DNA of 64,000 bases from Billgrantia ethanolica. Lineage in GTDB: Bacteria > Pseudomonadota > Gammaproteobacteria > Pseudomonadales > Halomonadaceae. Location: NCBI RefSeq assembly GCF_021404305.1, contig NZ_JABFTX010000001.1, positions 1,116,001 through 1,180,000 on the forward strand, given 5' to 3'. Position 1 is the stretch's first letter, and each line of letters begins with the position of its first letter. Shown piece by piece: positions 16,861-24,769 of the stretch. A program made the position numbers and the translations under genes. Under the pieces are notes generated by a model. It had not been told where the DNA came from. It worked only from the letters and a program-made list of their open reading frames with translations, and did no database searches.

Positions 16861-17808
16861 TTAACAATAATATTTTTTAATCAATTCAGGAGAGCATCCG
16901 GATTTAATGAGAGATGGAGCTAAAAAGTGATCAAACATAAGCGTACTGTCCTCTTTTAAGCAGAGCCTTAAACTTTCTCGATTGAACGAATTAAAAAAAC
17001 TTGCTTTCCCATACTTGTCACTTGAAAATTCTTTAAAGAGTATTCTGTTAATTTCCTTCTTTCGTACACCGCTTACTTTTGGAAGAATCTCTCTAGACAA
17101 CCTTACACCATATTCGGAAAAGCTAGCGTTAGCTTGTTTAATCACATTAAATCCATTGAGACTGCAGCGCTTCTTAGTTAATATATACAGGAACTTTTCT
17201 ATAAACACTTCTGTCCCCAGCTCTAATATTAGTTCAAAGGGAAGAGCTGTGAATTTACCAGGTAGTTTATTGTGGCAAGAACTTGCCACATCATGCCATG
17301 ATAGATTTTTAATATCTATTGCTTCAACAAATTCATCGAAAGAAAGTGATCGCTGCTCTTTTATTTGCTGAAGATAGCAGGACTCTATAAAAGCATCTTG
17401 CTTTCTCACAACCATGATGGCATTGACAAGTTCATCGCCAAATATTTCCTTTATAGATTCCGCCACCACTAAGTGATGAGTATAAATTCCCTTGTATATA
17501 TCTAGTGAGGAATGGCCTAGAATACCTTCCCAAGAGATAATGACATCGTTTTTTCCGCAGTTATTCAACACCCTCTTTAAGTCTTCTTTTGCATCTTTGA
17601 TAGATTTTGCAAAATCATGCTGGTTTAGTATTTCCTTATTAGCAATTGACCTAAAATGAGTCGCTACTGCAGTTCCTTTTAGCTCCTGCCCTCCTATAAA
17701 CGAAAAGCCATAACGCGTCTCAACCAATTCATTGTTTGCTCTTAAAGTTCTTTGGATTGTAGTCGATGCCGACTTATGGGCACCAATGTGTAAAAATATT
17801 CTTTTCAT
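16861..17808 (-). CDS. Sulfotransferase-like protein (first of two paralogues)
   Basis: A 315-residue protein that opens MKRIFLHIGAHKSASTTIQ, matching the 5'-phosphosulfate-binding loop of PAPS-dependent sulfotransferases (H-K-x-x-S/T-T). Further matching segments are NDVIISWEGILGHS, where the 3'-phosphate-binding Ser is expected, and MVVRKQDAFIESCYLQQIKE, the usual R-x-Q-D...S-x-x-x-Q stretch of the bacterial polysaccharide-type family. It shares the order of motifs and a C-terminal D-K-Y-G-K-A-S-F-F block with the next gene, so the two are divergent paralogues. Predicted to move sulfate from PAPS to a glycan in the cytoplasm. PAPS synthesis genes lie 7-10 kb upstream in the same locus. Confidence 0.7.
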   Translation of the reverse strand: MKRIFLHIGAHKSASTTIQRTLRANNELVETRYGFSFIGGQELKGTAVATHFRSIANKEILNQHDFAKSIKDAKEDLKRVLNNCGKNDVIISWEGILGHSSLDIYKGIYTHHLVVAESIKEIFGDELVNAIMVVRKQDAFIESCYLQQIKEQRSLSFDEFVEAIDIKNLSWHDVASSCHNKLPGKFTALPFELILELGTEVFIEKFLYILTKKRCSLNGFNVIKQANASFSEYGVRLSREILPKVSGVRKKEINRILFKEFSSDKYGKASFFNSFNRESLRLCLKEDSTLMFDHFLAPSLIKSGCSPELIKKYYC

Positions 17809-18074
17809 TTCATTTTCTTAACATTGAAATTAAATTTTAAGGGAGAACATATAAAAATGCTTAAAGATATATCATGGCCATCACATTCAAAACATTAGTG
17901 GCTTTCTCTTCCCATTGATTAATGCAAAGTACCACACAACAATCCAAATCTCCAATACCGCACACTGGACATCAATAACATTCTCAGTTCACGCCGGATG
18001 AGATTAAGCCAGCCTAACGGTATCTCACTCGGTTAAAACTATTTAAGAAAGTGTTAGACGGCAAAAGCCAGCTT

Positions 18075-18974
18075 TTAAGACGTATAGAATTCTTTATAAA
18101 TTTCGCAATCCATGTTATAGCGAGAAAATAATAGCTTATTGCTCTCTGATGAAGCTGAAATAATTTCTTTTCTTTCTTGATCGCTGAAGATAGTGAGCTT
18201 TCCATACTTGCTTGCTGGAAACTTTTGTTGCAAAAAGCGAATCAATTCTTTTCGACTCTTTACATCAGGTATGTACTTAAAGGCTTCTAAAGAAAACTCA
18301 TATGCTATTCCTGACATGCTCGGATTTTGAAACCCGGGCTCATATGATATAATCTTAAAGTCTTCGGCTATTATGCGAAAGAATTTTGTTATGAAACTCT
18401 CAGCGCTCTTCTTTATTTCTTCAAAAACCATCACGGAAAGCTTCGATCTTCCAACAATTTTTTCCAACCCGACCAAAACCTCAAGCCAGTTAATGCTACT
18501 TAAGCAAGGGGTGCTAGCTATGAATTTATCATATGGAACCAATCTACCACTTTGAACATTCTGCAATGCCATGCTTTCAATGAAGTTATCTTGTCTTTTT
18601 ATTACAAAAATTACGTGCAGATCATAACCCATTTCCGATGCTGCATCAGAGATGTTTTTTAATATAACATCTGAAAAAGGATAAATATTTTTTTCTTTCC
18701 CAATAGCTCCGGAAAATCCTTCATAAGAGACTAAAATATTACCAAACTCCTTTTTTGAAACAACCTCTTTTTCAAGAAAGTTAATAAAATCTCCCTTCAG
18801 GAGAGAAAATCCGTCTGCGATATATTTTTTTATATCCCAGTGCGGAAGCAGCCTTATGTTGTGGACGTAAAAAATTCCGTGACTCCTCATTATTTCTTTG
18901 TTGTTTTTTGCAAACTGCTGAAGCAGCGTACTGCCTGTTTTATGAGGCCCAACATGGAGATATATTTTTTTCAC
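18075..18974 (-). CDS. Sulfotransferase-like protein (second paralogue)
   Basis: A 299-residue relative of the previous gene. It begins with the PAPS-loop sequence IYLHVGPHKTGSTLLQQF, the commonest form of this motif in bacterial sulfotransferase-like proteins, followed by NILVSYEGFSGAIG and VIFVIKRQDNFIESMALQ. The C terminus ASKYGKLTIFSDQERKEI parallels SDKYGKASFFNSFNRESL of the neighbour. The start is a GTG at 18974 preceded by GGAAAGG. A 266-bp A+T-rich gap without a recognisable gene separates the two paralogues. Expected to sulfate a sugar hydroxyl or amino group using PAPS; acceptor unknown, and a non-sulfotransferase P-loop role is not excluded. Confidence 0.7.
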   Translation of the reverse strand: MKKIYLHVGPHKTGSTLLQQFAKNNKEIMRSHGIFYVHNIRLLPHWDIKKYIADGFSLLKGDFINFLEKEVVSKKEFGNILVSYEGFSGAIGKEKNIYPFSDVILKNISDAASEMGYDLHVIFVIKRQDNFIESMALQNVQSGRLVPYDKFIASTPCLSSINWLEVLVGLEKIVGRSKLSVMVFEEIKKSAESFITKFFRIIAEDFKIISYEPGFQNPSMSGIAYEFSLEAFKYIPDVKSRKELIRFLQQKFPASKYGKLTIFSDQERKEIISASSESNKLLFSRYNMDCEIYKEFYTS

Positions 18975-19017
18975 TTGCCTTTCCGCACTAATAAATTAAA
19001 GTCACATCTTGATTGAT

Positions 19018-20070
19018 CTATTCAACCATGGAATAAATAACTGGCGTGTTTGCCTTAACATCCTTTTTGACTTTTTTTCCAACCAAGCTGGATAATTTTT
19101 TTGGCGCGACGCCGAAGCCTGGACGCACGCTTCTAATAGAAGTTTCAGTTATAACATCTCCAGCCTTCAAGTCTTCTACAAAATATAAAGATCGCCGAAA
19201 TTGTGCGTTTCCCTGTTCGCTCGATTTCCTGCCGTAATCCACCTTACCCATCGCACTCCATGCCGTCTTGCTATCGCGGCATAACTCGGCAAGTTCCTTA
19301 GGCTCCAGAGAAAAGCTGTCATCAGGGCCGCCGCCGTTGCGATCTAGGGTGAAGTGCTTTTCAATTAGGCTCGCGCCTAAGGCAACACTAGTAATGGCGG
19401 TAGTATTGTCCAAAGTATGATCGGATAATCCTGTTACCAGGCCAAAGCGTTCGATCATGTCTGGTATCGTACGCAGGTTGTAATCTTCTGCAGGTGCCGG
19501 GTAGCCACTCACGCAATGGAGAATAGCTAGCTGTTTGCAACCCGCACCACGAGCAGCATCAATAGCTTCTTGAATCTCTTCTGCGTCAGCCATGCCTGTC
19601 GAGATGATCATCGGCTTGCCGGTCTTGGCAACGTATTCGATCAGCGGGAGATCCACGGCTTCGAACGAAGCTATCTTGTAAGCAGGAGCCCCTAAGCCTT
19701 CGAGCAAGTCGACAGCCGTGGTATCGAAGGGAGAACTGAAGATAGTTATACCAAGCTCAAGTGCACGAGCAAAGAGTGGCTCATGCCACTCCCATGGCAT
19801 ATGAGCTTCCTCATAGAGTTCGTAAAGTGTGCGGCCATCCCATAGTCCACCTTTGATCTTGAAGTCGTCGCTGTCACAATCAAGGGTAATCGTATCGGGA
19901 CGGTAGGTCTGAAGTTTTATCGCATCTGCACCTGCCTTCTTGGCTTCTTCAATAATTCGCAGTGCGGTTTCTAACTTACCGTTATGGTTAGCAGAAAGCT
20001 CAGCGATAATATACGGGGGCTGATCCTCAGCAATCCGGCGACCGTCAATTTCAATGTACGGCAATGTCAT
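19018..20070 (-). CDS. pseI: Pseudaminic acid synthase
   Basis: A 350-residue NeuB-family enzyme condensing 2,4-diacetamido-2,4,6-trideoxy-L-altrose with phosphoenolpyruvate to pseudaminic acid. The TIM-barrel part (about 1-265) shows AELSANHNGKLETAL, GADAIKLQTYRPDTITLD, FSSPFDTTAVDLLE, YKIASFE, ISTGMA and LIEKHFTLDRNGGGPDDSFSLEP; the GGGPDDSFSL ending is typical of PseI rather than NeuB. An SAF (antifreeze-like) domain occupies about 285-350. The ATG overlaps the pseH stop by 4 bp. It is the last gene of the pse set in transcription order, followed by the sulfotransferase-like genes. Confidence 0.93.
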   Translation of the reverse strand: MTLPYIEIDGRRIAEDQPPYIIAELSANHNGKLETALRIIEEAKKAGADAIKLQTYRPDTITLDCDSDDFKIKGGLWDGRTLYELYEEAHMPWEWHEPLFARALELGITIFSSPFDTTAVDLLEGLGAPAYKIASFEAVDLPLIEYVAKTGKPMIISTGMADAEEIQEAIDAARGAGCKQLAILHCVSGYPAPAEDYNLRTIPDMIERFGLVTGLSDHTLDNTTAITSVALGASLIEKHFTLDRNGGGPDDSFSLEPKELAELCRDSKTAWSAMGKVDYGRKSSEQGNAQFRRSLYFVEDLKAGDVITETSIRSVRPGFGVAPKKLSSLVGKKVKKDVKANTPVIYSMVE

Positions 20071-20597
20071 GATACTTTAGCTCCTTCTCTTGCTGCTCTA
20101 TCACTGGCGAGCAGCCCGAATCCGACGACATCGTGAAAACTTTGGCCGTCAAAGTGGTGATCGCGTAAAGTGGCTTCTCGTGTAAAACCAAGGCGCTCAT
20201 GGAACCGAATGGAGCGTGTATTGAATGCTAGTGCTTCACCGCATAATTTGTGCAAGCCCAGCGTCTTGAAGACATATTCTAACGTTGCAAAGCCTAGGCG
20301 ATGACCGCTACCACGTGGAGCATCAGGCGAAAGGTAAAAGCCCCACTCGGCTCGTTTCGCAGCCAAGTTGACAACTGAAATATTGACAAAACCCATCGGT
20401 TCATCACGGTGAAGGTAGAGCAACAAGTGACGGTTCGGATCTTGCTGAGCTCTTTCAAACCAAGCTCGATGCTCCTCCGCGCCAATCTCGTGCTGTGTGT
20501 ACATGAAGCGACGAACTTCCGGATGGTTTCGCCATTCACGCACGATGTCGAGTTCTGCCGCCTGAAGTGGGCGAAGCTGACCGCTATCTTCAGCCAT
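20067..20597 (-). CDS. pseH: UDP-4-amino-4,6-dideoxy-N-acetyl-beta-L-altrosamine N-acetyltransferase
   Basis: A 176-residue GNAT acetyltransferase that acetylates the 4-amino group in the third step of pseudaminate synthesis. Features include VREWRNHPEVRRFMYTQHEI (the W-R-N-x-x-x-V-R-x-x-M opening of PseH), EWGFYLSPDAPRGSGHRLGF with the acetyl-CoA loop, and NTRSIRFHERLGFTREA. ATG at 20597 is preferred over the one at 20615 because AAGGGA lies eight bases upstream; this overlaps pseG by 8 bp. It sits between pseG and pseI, in a complete pse operon. Confidence 0.9.
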   Translation of the reverse strand: MAEDSGQLRPLQAAELDIVREWRNHPEVRRFMYTQHEIGAEEHRAWFERAQQDPNRHLLLYLHRDEPMGFVNISVVNLAAKRAEWGFYLSPDAPRGSGHRLGFATLEYVFKTLGLHKLCGEALAFNTRSIRFHERLGFTREATLRDHHFDGQSFHDVVGFGLLASDRAAREGAKVS

Positions 20598-21765
20598 TGC
20601 GTATTTCCCTTGCATGACTGTGTATCGTCATCGCCTCGACAAGCCGGGCCACCCCTCTACCATCAACAAGATGAGAGGCAATGTGACTCATCTGGGCCAA
20701 AGGAGCAGGGCGAATAATCTCTGACCAGATGTCGCGCAAGCGATTCAGTGAGTCAGCCTCTCCCACGTTGTAAGCAGCACCAGCCTGATGCAAGGCCTGA
20801 GCAATCCCCTTCTGATTTTCTGCCAGCACTACCATCAAGGTCGGGACCCCAAGGCAGCATCGTTCCCATGAGGTACTTCCCGCCGCGCCAATGGCCAGAT
20901 CTGCCCAGACCATTCTCTCGGCCATGTCCGTAACGTTGACTACAACGTCACAATGCCAAGGCAACTCGCAAGCTTTGGTCCTGACCGCCTCCAGCCAAGG
21001 TGCCGAAGCCCCCATGATGACGGTTATCTGGCTGCCGGCAGGCAAACTGCAGGATTTGAGCGCCTCCAGCACCCCGCCTGTCGCATTATCCTTATCGACG
21101 CCCCCTAGACTGATCAACAGCCGTTTAGGCTCGTACGGCTCTCGTCGACGGTCCAGACTTGCTTCACGTAGCTCGGCGAATTCAGGGCGCAGTAGCGAAT
21201 AATGCGGACCAACCAAGCAGCGACAGCTCGCGGGAATCAGGCTTTCATAGTCTTCTGCACGTCGCCCTAAGTTCTGATCGAGAAGAATATCCGCGATATG
21301 GGGTCTATCAGCGAGGTCGTCGATGACTAGCAGACGAGCCCCCTGAGGGAGAACCGCCTTTTCCCAGCAGGCGTCCAGGGCATAGTGGTCGACTATCAGC
21401 CAGTCAGGGGCAAGGTCTTCAAAAATGGCTCGGCATGCCTCGGCATCGGTTTGCCAAGAGGCTCCAAGCCACTGGGAATGTTCCGTTATGCCATTCAGCC
21501 TATCAGGCTGGGCACCGGATGAAGCTCCGTTCGCATCGTCCTGTGCCTCCTTCGGTAATTGATGCACGAAGAACCCTTCGCTCTGAATCATCTCACACAG
21601 GTTGCCCCGATGCTCACGGCAAAGAAAGTGACACTCAGCCCCCAGCTCTCGCAGTGCGCGGGCCAATGTCAGGCAACGCATTATGTGACCTGTGCCTATC
21701 TCGAGCGAGGCATCCGCTCGAATAGCGATGACCTTTCCTCGACTTGCATCAGACCGGAAACTCAC
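20590..21765 (-). CDS. pseG: UDP-2,4-diacetamido-2,4,6-trideoxy-beta-L-altropyranose hydrolase
   Basis: A 391-residue GT-B-like hydrolase that removes UDP from the PseH product. The N-terminal half has IAIRADASLEIGTGHIMRCLTLARAL, where G-x-G-H-x-x-R is the catalytic/phosphate segment, and DWLIVDHYALD; the C-terminal half has LLISLGGVDKDNATGGVLEAL and AIGAAGSTSWERCCLGVPTLMVVLAENQ, the UDP site. The start is a GTG at 21765 overlapping the pseF TGA (GTGA), with AAGGAAAG upstream; the frame is open to 21825 but those residues are not family-like. Somewhat longer than the usual 280-360 residues. Confidence 0.9.
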   Translation of the reverse strand: MSFRSDASRGKVIAIRADASLEIGTGHIMRCLTLARALRELGAECHFLCREHRGNLCEMIQSEGFFVHQLPKEAQDDANGASSGAQPDRLNGITEHSQWLGASWQTDAEACRAIFEDLAPDWLIVDHYALDACWEKAVLPQGARLLVIDDLADRPHIADILLDQNLGRRAEDYESLIPASCRCLVGPHYSLLRPEFAELREASLDRRREPYEPKRLLISLGGVDKDNATGGVLEALKSCSLPAGSQITVIMGASAPWLEAVRTKACELPWHCDVVVNVTDMAERMVWADLAIGAAGSTSWERCCLGVPTLMVVLAENQKGIAQALHQAGAAYNVGEADSLNRLRDIWSEIIRPAPLAQMSHIASHLVDGRGVARLVEAMTIHSHAREIRNG

Positions 21766-22493
21766 AGGGCTTTCTTTCCTTGCTCCGCCTGCCAGGCTTT
21801 GAACAGCCATTCGGCACGCTGCCAATCCTCAGGAGTATCGATATCCTGCACTCGGTGGCGCGGCAAGAATACCGGCACGGCACGCTCAGAGAAAACCGGC
21901 CGACCGTCGAGCCACGCGTCGCTTAGTCCCCAGTAAAACTGGCCAGCGTCATGCCAGGCTTCTTCCAGGTCTTGAGAGCGGGTATGGAAATTCTCGGGCT
22001 GAAACATGGCCACTCGCCCTTGCGGAGTCAGACGCAGCGCCCGCTGTATGGGAAAGGCATAGCTCGTTACCGAAAAGGCGTAGTCAACCTCTTCACCTTT
22101 CTGAAGGCTCTCATACCCCCGCCTCAGATCCTCCTGCTGCACAAAAGGCGCCGTGGCATAGAGACAGCAGACGGCAGTTGGGGCTTCGCCCTGTTCGCGG
22201 AGCCACTCAATGGCATGGGCAATGACGGGAATGGTGCCGGTATGGTCATCGGATAGTTCGGCCGGGCGCCGAAATGGCACCTCGGCCCCCCATTCGCTGG
22301 CTACTGTGGCGATTTCTTCGTCATCTGTCGAGACGAGCACACGATCGAAGCAGCCGCTGGCCAGGGCAGCCTCGATCGACCAGGCGATCATTGGCTTGCC
22401 GGCAAATGGTTTTATATTCTTGCGGGGAATCCGTTTGCTGCCTCCGCGGGCGGGAATTACCACCACGCTGCCCGAAGGAGCGTTATCGCTCAT
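21762..22493 (-). CDS. pseF: Pseudaminic acid cytidylyltransferase
   Basis: A 243-residue nucleotidyltransferase that activates pseudaminic acid as CMP-pseudaminate. It opens VVVIPARGGSKRIPRKNIKPFAGKPMI, the CTP-binding signature of CMP-sialate synthetases, and carries VLVSTDDEEIA, ELSDDHTGTIPV and QFYWGLSDAWL; the 'G-Q-F-Y-W' segment is typical of PseF. Both ends overlap neighbours by 4 bp (pseC upstream, pseG downstream), so translation is coupled. Product is the donor used by a pseudaminyl transferase, which could be one of the unassigned glycosyltransferases further along the locus. Confidence 0.93.
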   Translation of the reverse strand: MSDNAPSGSVVVIPARGGSKRIPRKNIKPFAGKPMIAWSIEAALASGCFDRVLVSTDDEEIATVASEWGAEVPFRRPAELSDDHTGTIPVIAHAIEWLREQGEAPTAVCCLYATAPFVQQEDLRRGYESLQKGEEVDYAFSVTSYAFPIQRALRLTPQGRVAMFQPENFHTRSQDLEEAWHDAGQFYWGLSDAWLDGRPVFSERAVPVFLPRHRVQDIDTPEDWQRAEWLFKAWQAEQGKKAL

Positions 22494-23653
22494 GCAACCT
22501 CCAAAGCCTGCTGCAGGGCACTTACGACTTCGTCTTGCTGGGCGGTGCTCATGGTGGGGTAAAGCGGTAGGCTGATGGCCTCGGCGTAGTAGCGCTGGGC
22601 CTCAGGGAAATCATCCGGCTGGAACCCCATCGCCTGGTAGTAGGGCTGAGTGTGCACCGGTATATAGTGCAGGTTTACGCCTATGCCCTGCTCACGCAGT
22701 GACTCGAAAGCCTGGCGATGGCTGACGCCAACGATATCCAGTTTGAGGCGAATCACGTAGAGATGACGTCCGGAGTAACTGTCGGGGTGTTGCCAGGGAG
22801 TGGTCACCGGCAGTTCGGCCAACAGGTTGTCATAGCGCTCAGCCAGGGCATTGCGTTGTGCGACGTAGTCATCAAGTCGCTCCAGTTGGGAGACACCCAG
22901 CGCAGCCTGTAGCTCGGTCATGCGGTAATTGAAGCCAAGGTCGACCTGTTGGTAATACCAAGGGCCGTCCGCTTCATGCGTCATCAGCTCAGGATCTCTG
23001 GTCACGCCATGGCTTCGCAGCAAATTCATCCGCTGAGCCAACTGGTCGTCATTGGTCAGCGCCATCCCACCTTCCGCCGTGGTGATGATCTTCACCGGAT
23101 GAAAGCTGAAGATCGTGATATCGCTGTAACGACAGTTCCCGATGTACTCGTCCTGATACTTGCCACCAATCGCGTGAGAAGCATCTTCAATGACCCTGAA
23201 GCCATAACGCTGGGCTAGTGCATGAATGGCCTGCATGTCGCAAGGCTGCCCGCACAGGTGTACCGCTACCACGACCTTGGGCAAACGCCCTTCCTGCTTG
23301 GCCTGTTCCAGCTTCGACTCAAGAGCTTCAGGGCAGAGATTGTACGTTCTGGGGTCGATATCGACGAAATCGACCTTTGCCCCGCAGTAGAGACCGCAGT
23401 TCGCAGAGGCAACGAAGGTCACGGGCGAGGTCCACAGCCTATCGCCTTCACCTAGCCCCAGCGCCAAGCAGGCAATATGCAGCGCTGAAGTGGCACTGTT
23501 CACTGCCAGGGCATGGGTCGCGCCGGTTTTCTCGGCTACGGCCTGCTCGAAACGTGGTACGACTGGCCCTTGGGTGAGAAAGTCGGAGCGCAGAACCTCC
23601 AATACCGCCTCGATGTCTTGCTGCTGTATATCCTGACGGCCATATGGAATCAT
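22490..23653 (-). CDS. pseC: UDP-4-amino-4,6-dideoxy-N-acetyl-beta-L-altrosamine transaminase
   Basis: A 387-residue PLP-dependent DegT/DnrJ/EryC1 aminotransferase for step two of pseudaminate synthesis. Features are MIPYGRQDIQQQDIEAVLEVL, GATHALAVNSATSALHIACLALGL, EDASHAIGG and DITIFSFHPVKIITTAEGGMAL with the PLP-binding Lys, then NYRMTELQAALGVSQL. The start ATG at 23653 overlaps the pseB stop (TGATG) and gives the usual family N terminus; the open frame to 23719 is discounted for that reason. Orientation and order pseB-pseC-pseF-pseG-pseH-pseI are intact. Confidence 0.94.
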   Translation of the reverse strand: MIPYGRQDIQQQDIEAVLEVLRSDFLTQGPVVPRFEQAVAEKTGATHALAVNSATSALHIACLALGLGEGDRLWTSPVTFVASANCGLYCGAKVDFVDIDPRTYNLCPEALESKLEQAKQEGRLPKVVVAVHLCGQPCDMQAIHALAQRYGFRVIEDASHAIGGKYQDEYIGNCRYSDITIFSFHPVKIITTAEGGMALTNDDQLAQRMNLLRSHGVTRDPELMTHEADGPWYYQQVDLGFNYRMTELQAALGVSQLERLDDYVAQRNALAERYDNLLAELPVTTPWQHPDSYSGRHLYVIRLKLDIVGVSHRQAFESLREQGIGVNLHYIPVHTQPYYQAMGFQPDDFPEAQRYYAEAISLPLYPTMSTAQQDEVVSALQQALEVA

Positions 23654-24654
23654 CAAATGCTCCCGATTTTTTCCCAATTGGCGTCGATCCAGGATTTGAG
23701 CTCTTCGTCGCTCATCCACTCCGCATTGTTATCGCTAGCATATACGAAGCCTTCGGGAACTTTTTTGCCATCCTTGATACGGTTGGCATCTTGGTCCCAG
23801 CTGTTGATTGCCGGAAGAATCTTGAAATGCTCAGGGTACTCGTAGGTGTAGTAGGCGTCCTCGGCACCGATCATCTGTTCATGCAGTTTTTCGCCAGGAC
23901 GAATGCCAACGACTTCTTGCTTGGCCTCTGGAGCCACCACCCGAGCGAGATCCGTTACCTTCATCGACGGGATCTTCTTGACATAGATTTCGCCGCCTTC
24001 CATATCTTCGAAGGCGTGCCAAACCAGTTCAACGCCCTGCTCCAGGCTGATCATGAAGCGGGTCATGCGCTCATCGGTGATCGGCAGCACACCCTTGTCC
24101 CTGATGGACATGAAGAACGGGATGACCGAACCACGCGAGCCCATCACATTGCCATAGCGAACGACGGCAAAGCGGGTGTTGTGTCCGCCGGCATAGGAAT
24201 TACCCGCCACAAACAGCTTGTCAGAGGTGAGCTTTGTTGCACCATAAAGGTTGATTGGGCTGCTGGCCTTATCGGTGGAGAGTGCCACCACCTTCTTCAC
24301 GCCTTTGTCGATACAGGCGTCGATAAGGTTCATGGCCCCCATCACATTGGTTTTAACGCATTCGAAGGGGTTGTATTCGGCTGTGGGCACGATTTTGGTG
24401 GCGGCTGCATGAACTACGTAATCGACCCCATCCAGCGCACGGTAGACACGTTCACGATCACGTACATCACCGATGAAGAAGCGCACACGGGGGTCGTTGT
24501 GAAACTTCTTGGCCATTTCCCATTGCTTCATTTCATCACGCGAGAAGATAATGACCCTCTTGGGGTTATATTTCTCCAGCAGCATGGGTATGAAAGTATG
24601 GCCAAACGAGCCGGTTCCACCTGTAACCAACACGGAAGAGTCGTTAAACATCAT
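23653..24654 (-). CDS. pseB: UDP-N-acetylglucosamine 4,6-dehydratase (inverting)
   Basis: A 333-residue short-chain dehydrogenase-type enzyme, first step of pseudaminic acid synthesis (UDP-GlcNAc to the 4-keto-L-arabino-hexulose). It has the NADP loop VLVTGGTGSFGHTF, GDVRDRERVYRAL, HAAATKIVPTAEYNP, the catalytic STDKASSPINLYGATKL (Y-x-x-x-K) and RYGNVMGSRGSVIPFF. Two adjacent ATGs (24654, 24651) follow GAAGGAATA; either may be used. The 114 bp upstream are A+T-rich with several TATA-like hexamers and probably hold a promoter for the pse genes, separating them from cysNC. Confidence 0.95.
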   Translation of the reverse strand: MMFNDSSVLVTGGTGSFGHTFIPMLLEKYNPKRVIIFSRDEMKQWEMAKKFHNDPRVRFFIGDVRDRERVYRALDGVDYVVHAAATKIVPTAEYNPFECVKTNVMGAMNLIDACIDKGVKKVVALSTDKASSPINLYGATKLTSDKLFVAGNSYAGGHNTRFAVVRYGNVMGSRGSVIPFFMSIRDKGVLPITDERMTRFMISLEQGVELVWHAFEDMEGGEIYVKKIPSMKVTDLARVVAPEAKQEVVGIRPGEKLHEQMIGAEDAYYTYEYPEHFKILPAINSWDQDANRIKDGKKVPEGFVYASDNNAEWMSDEELKSWIDANWEKIGSI

Positions 24655-24769
24655 TATTCCTTCAGCTTAAAAACAATTCATTGCCAATATACATTGACTG
24701 CTAATTTTATTCTCAGAAAATGTATTCTCACGTAATTTTTCAAACAGTAATCACACAGGCTTAGTTCTA

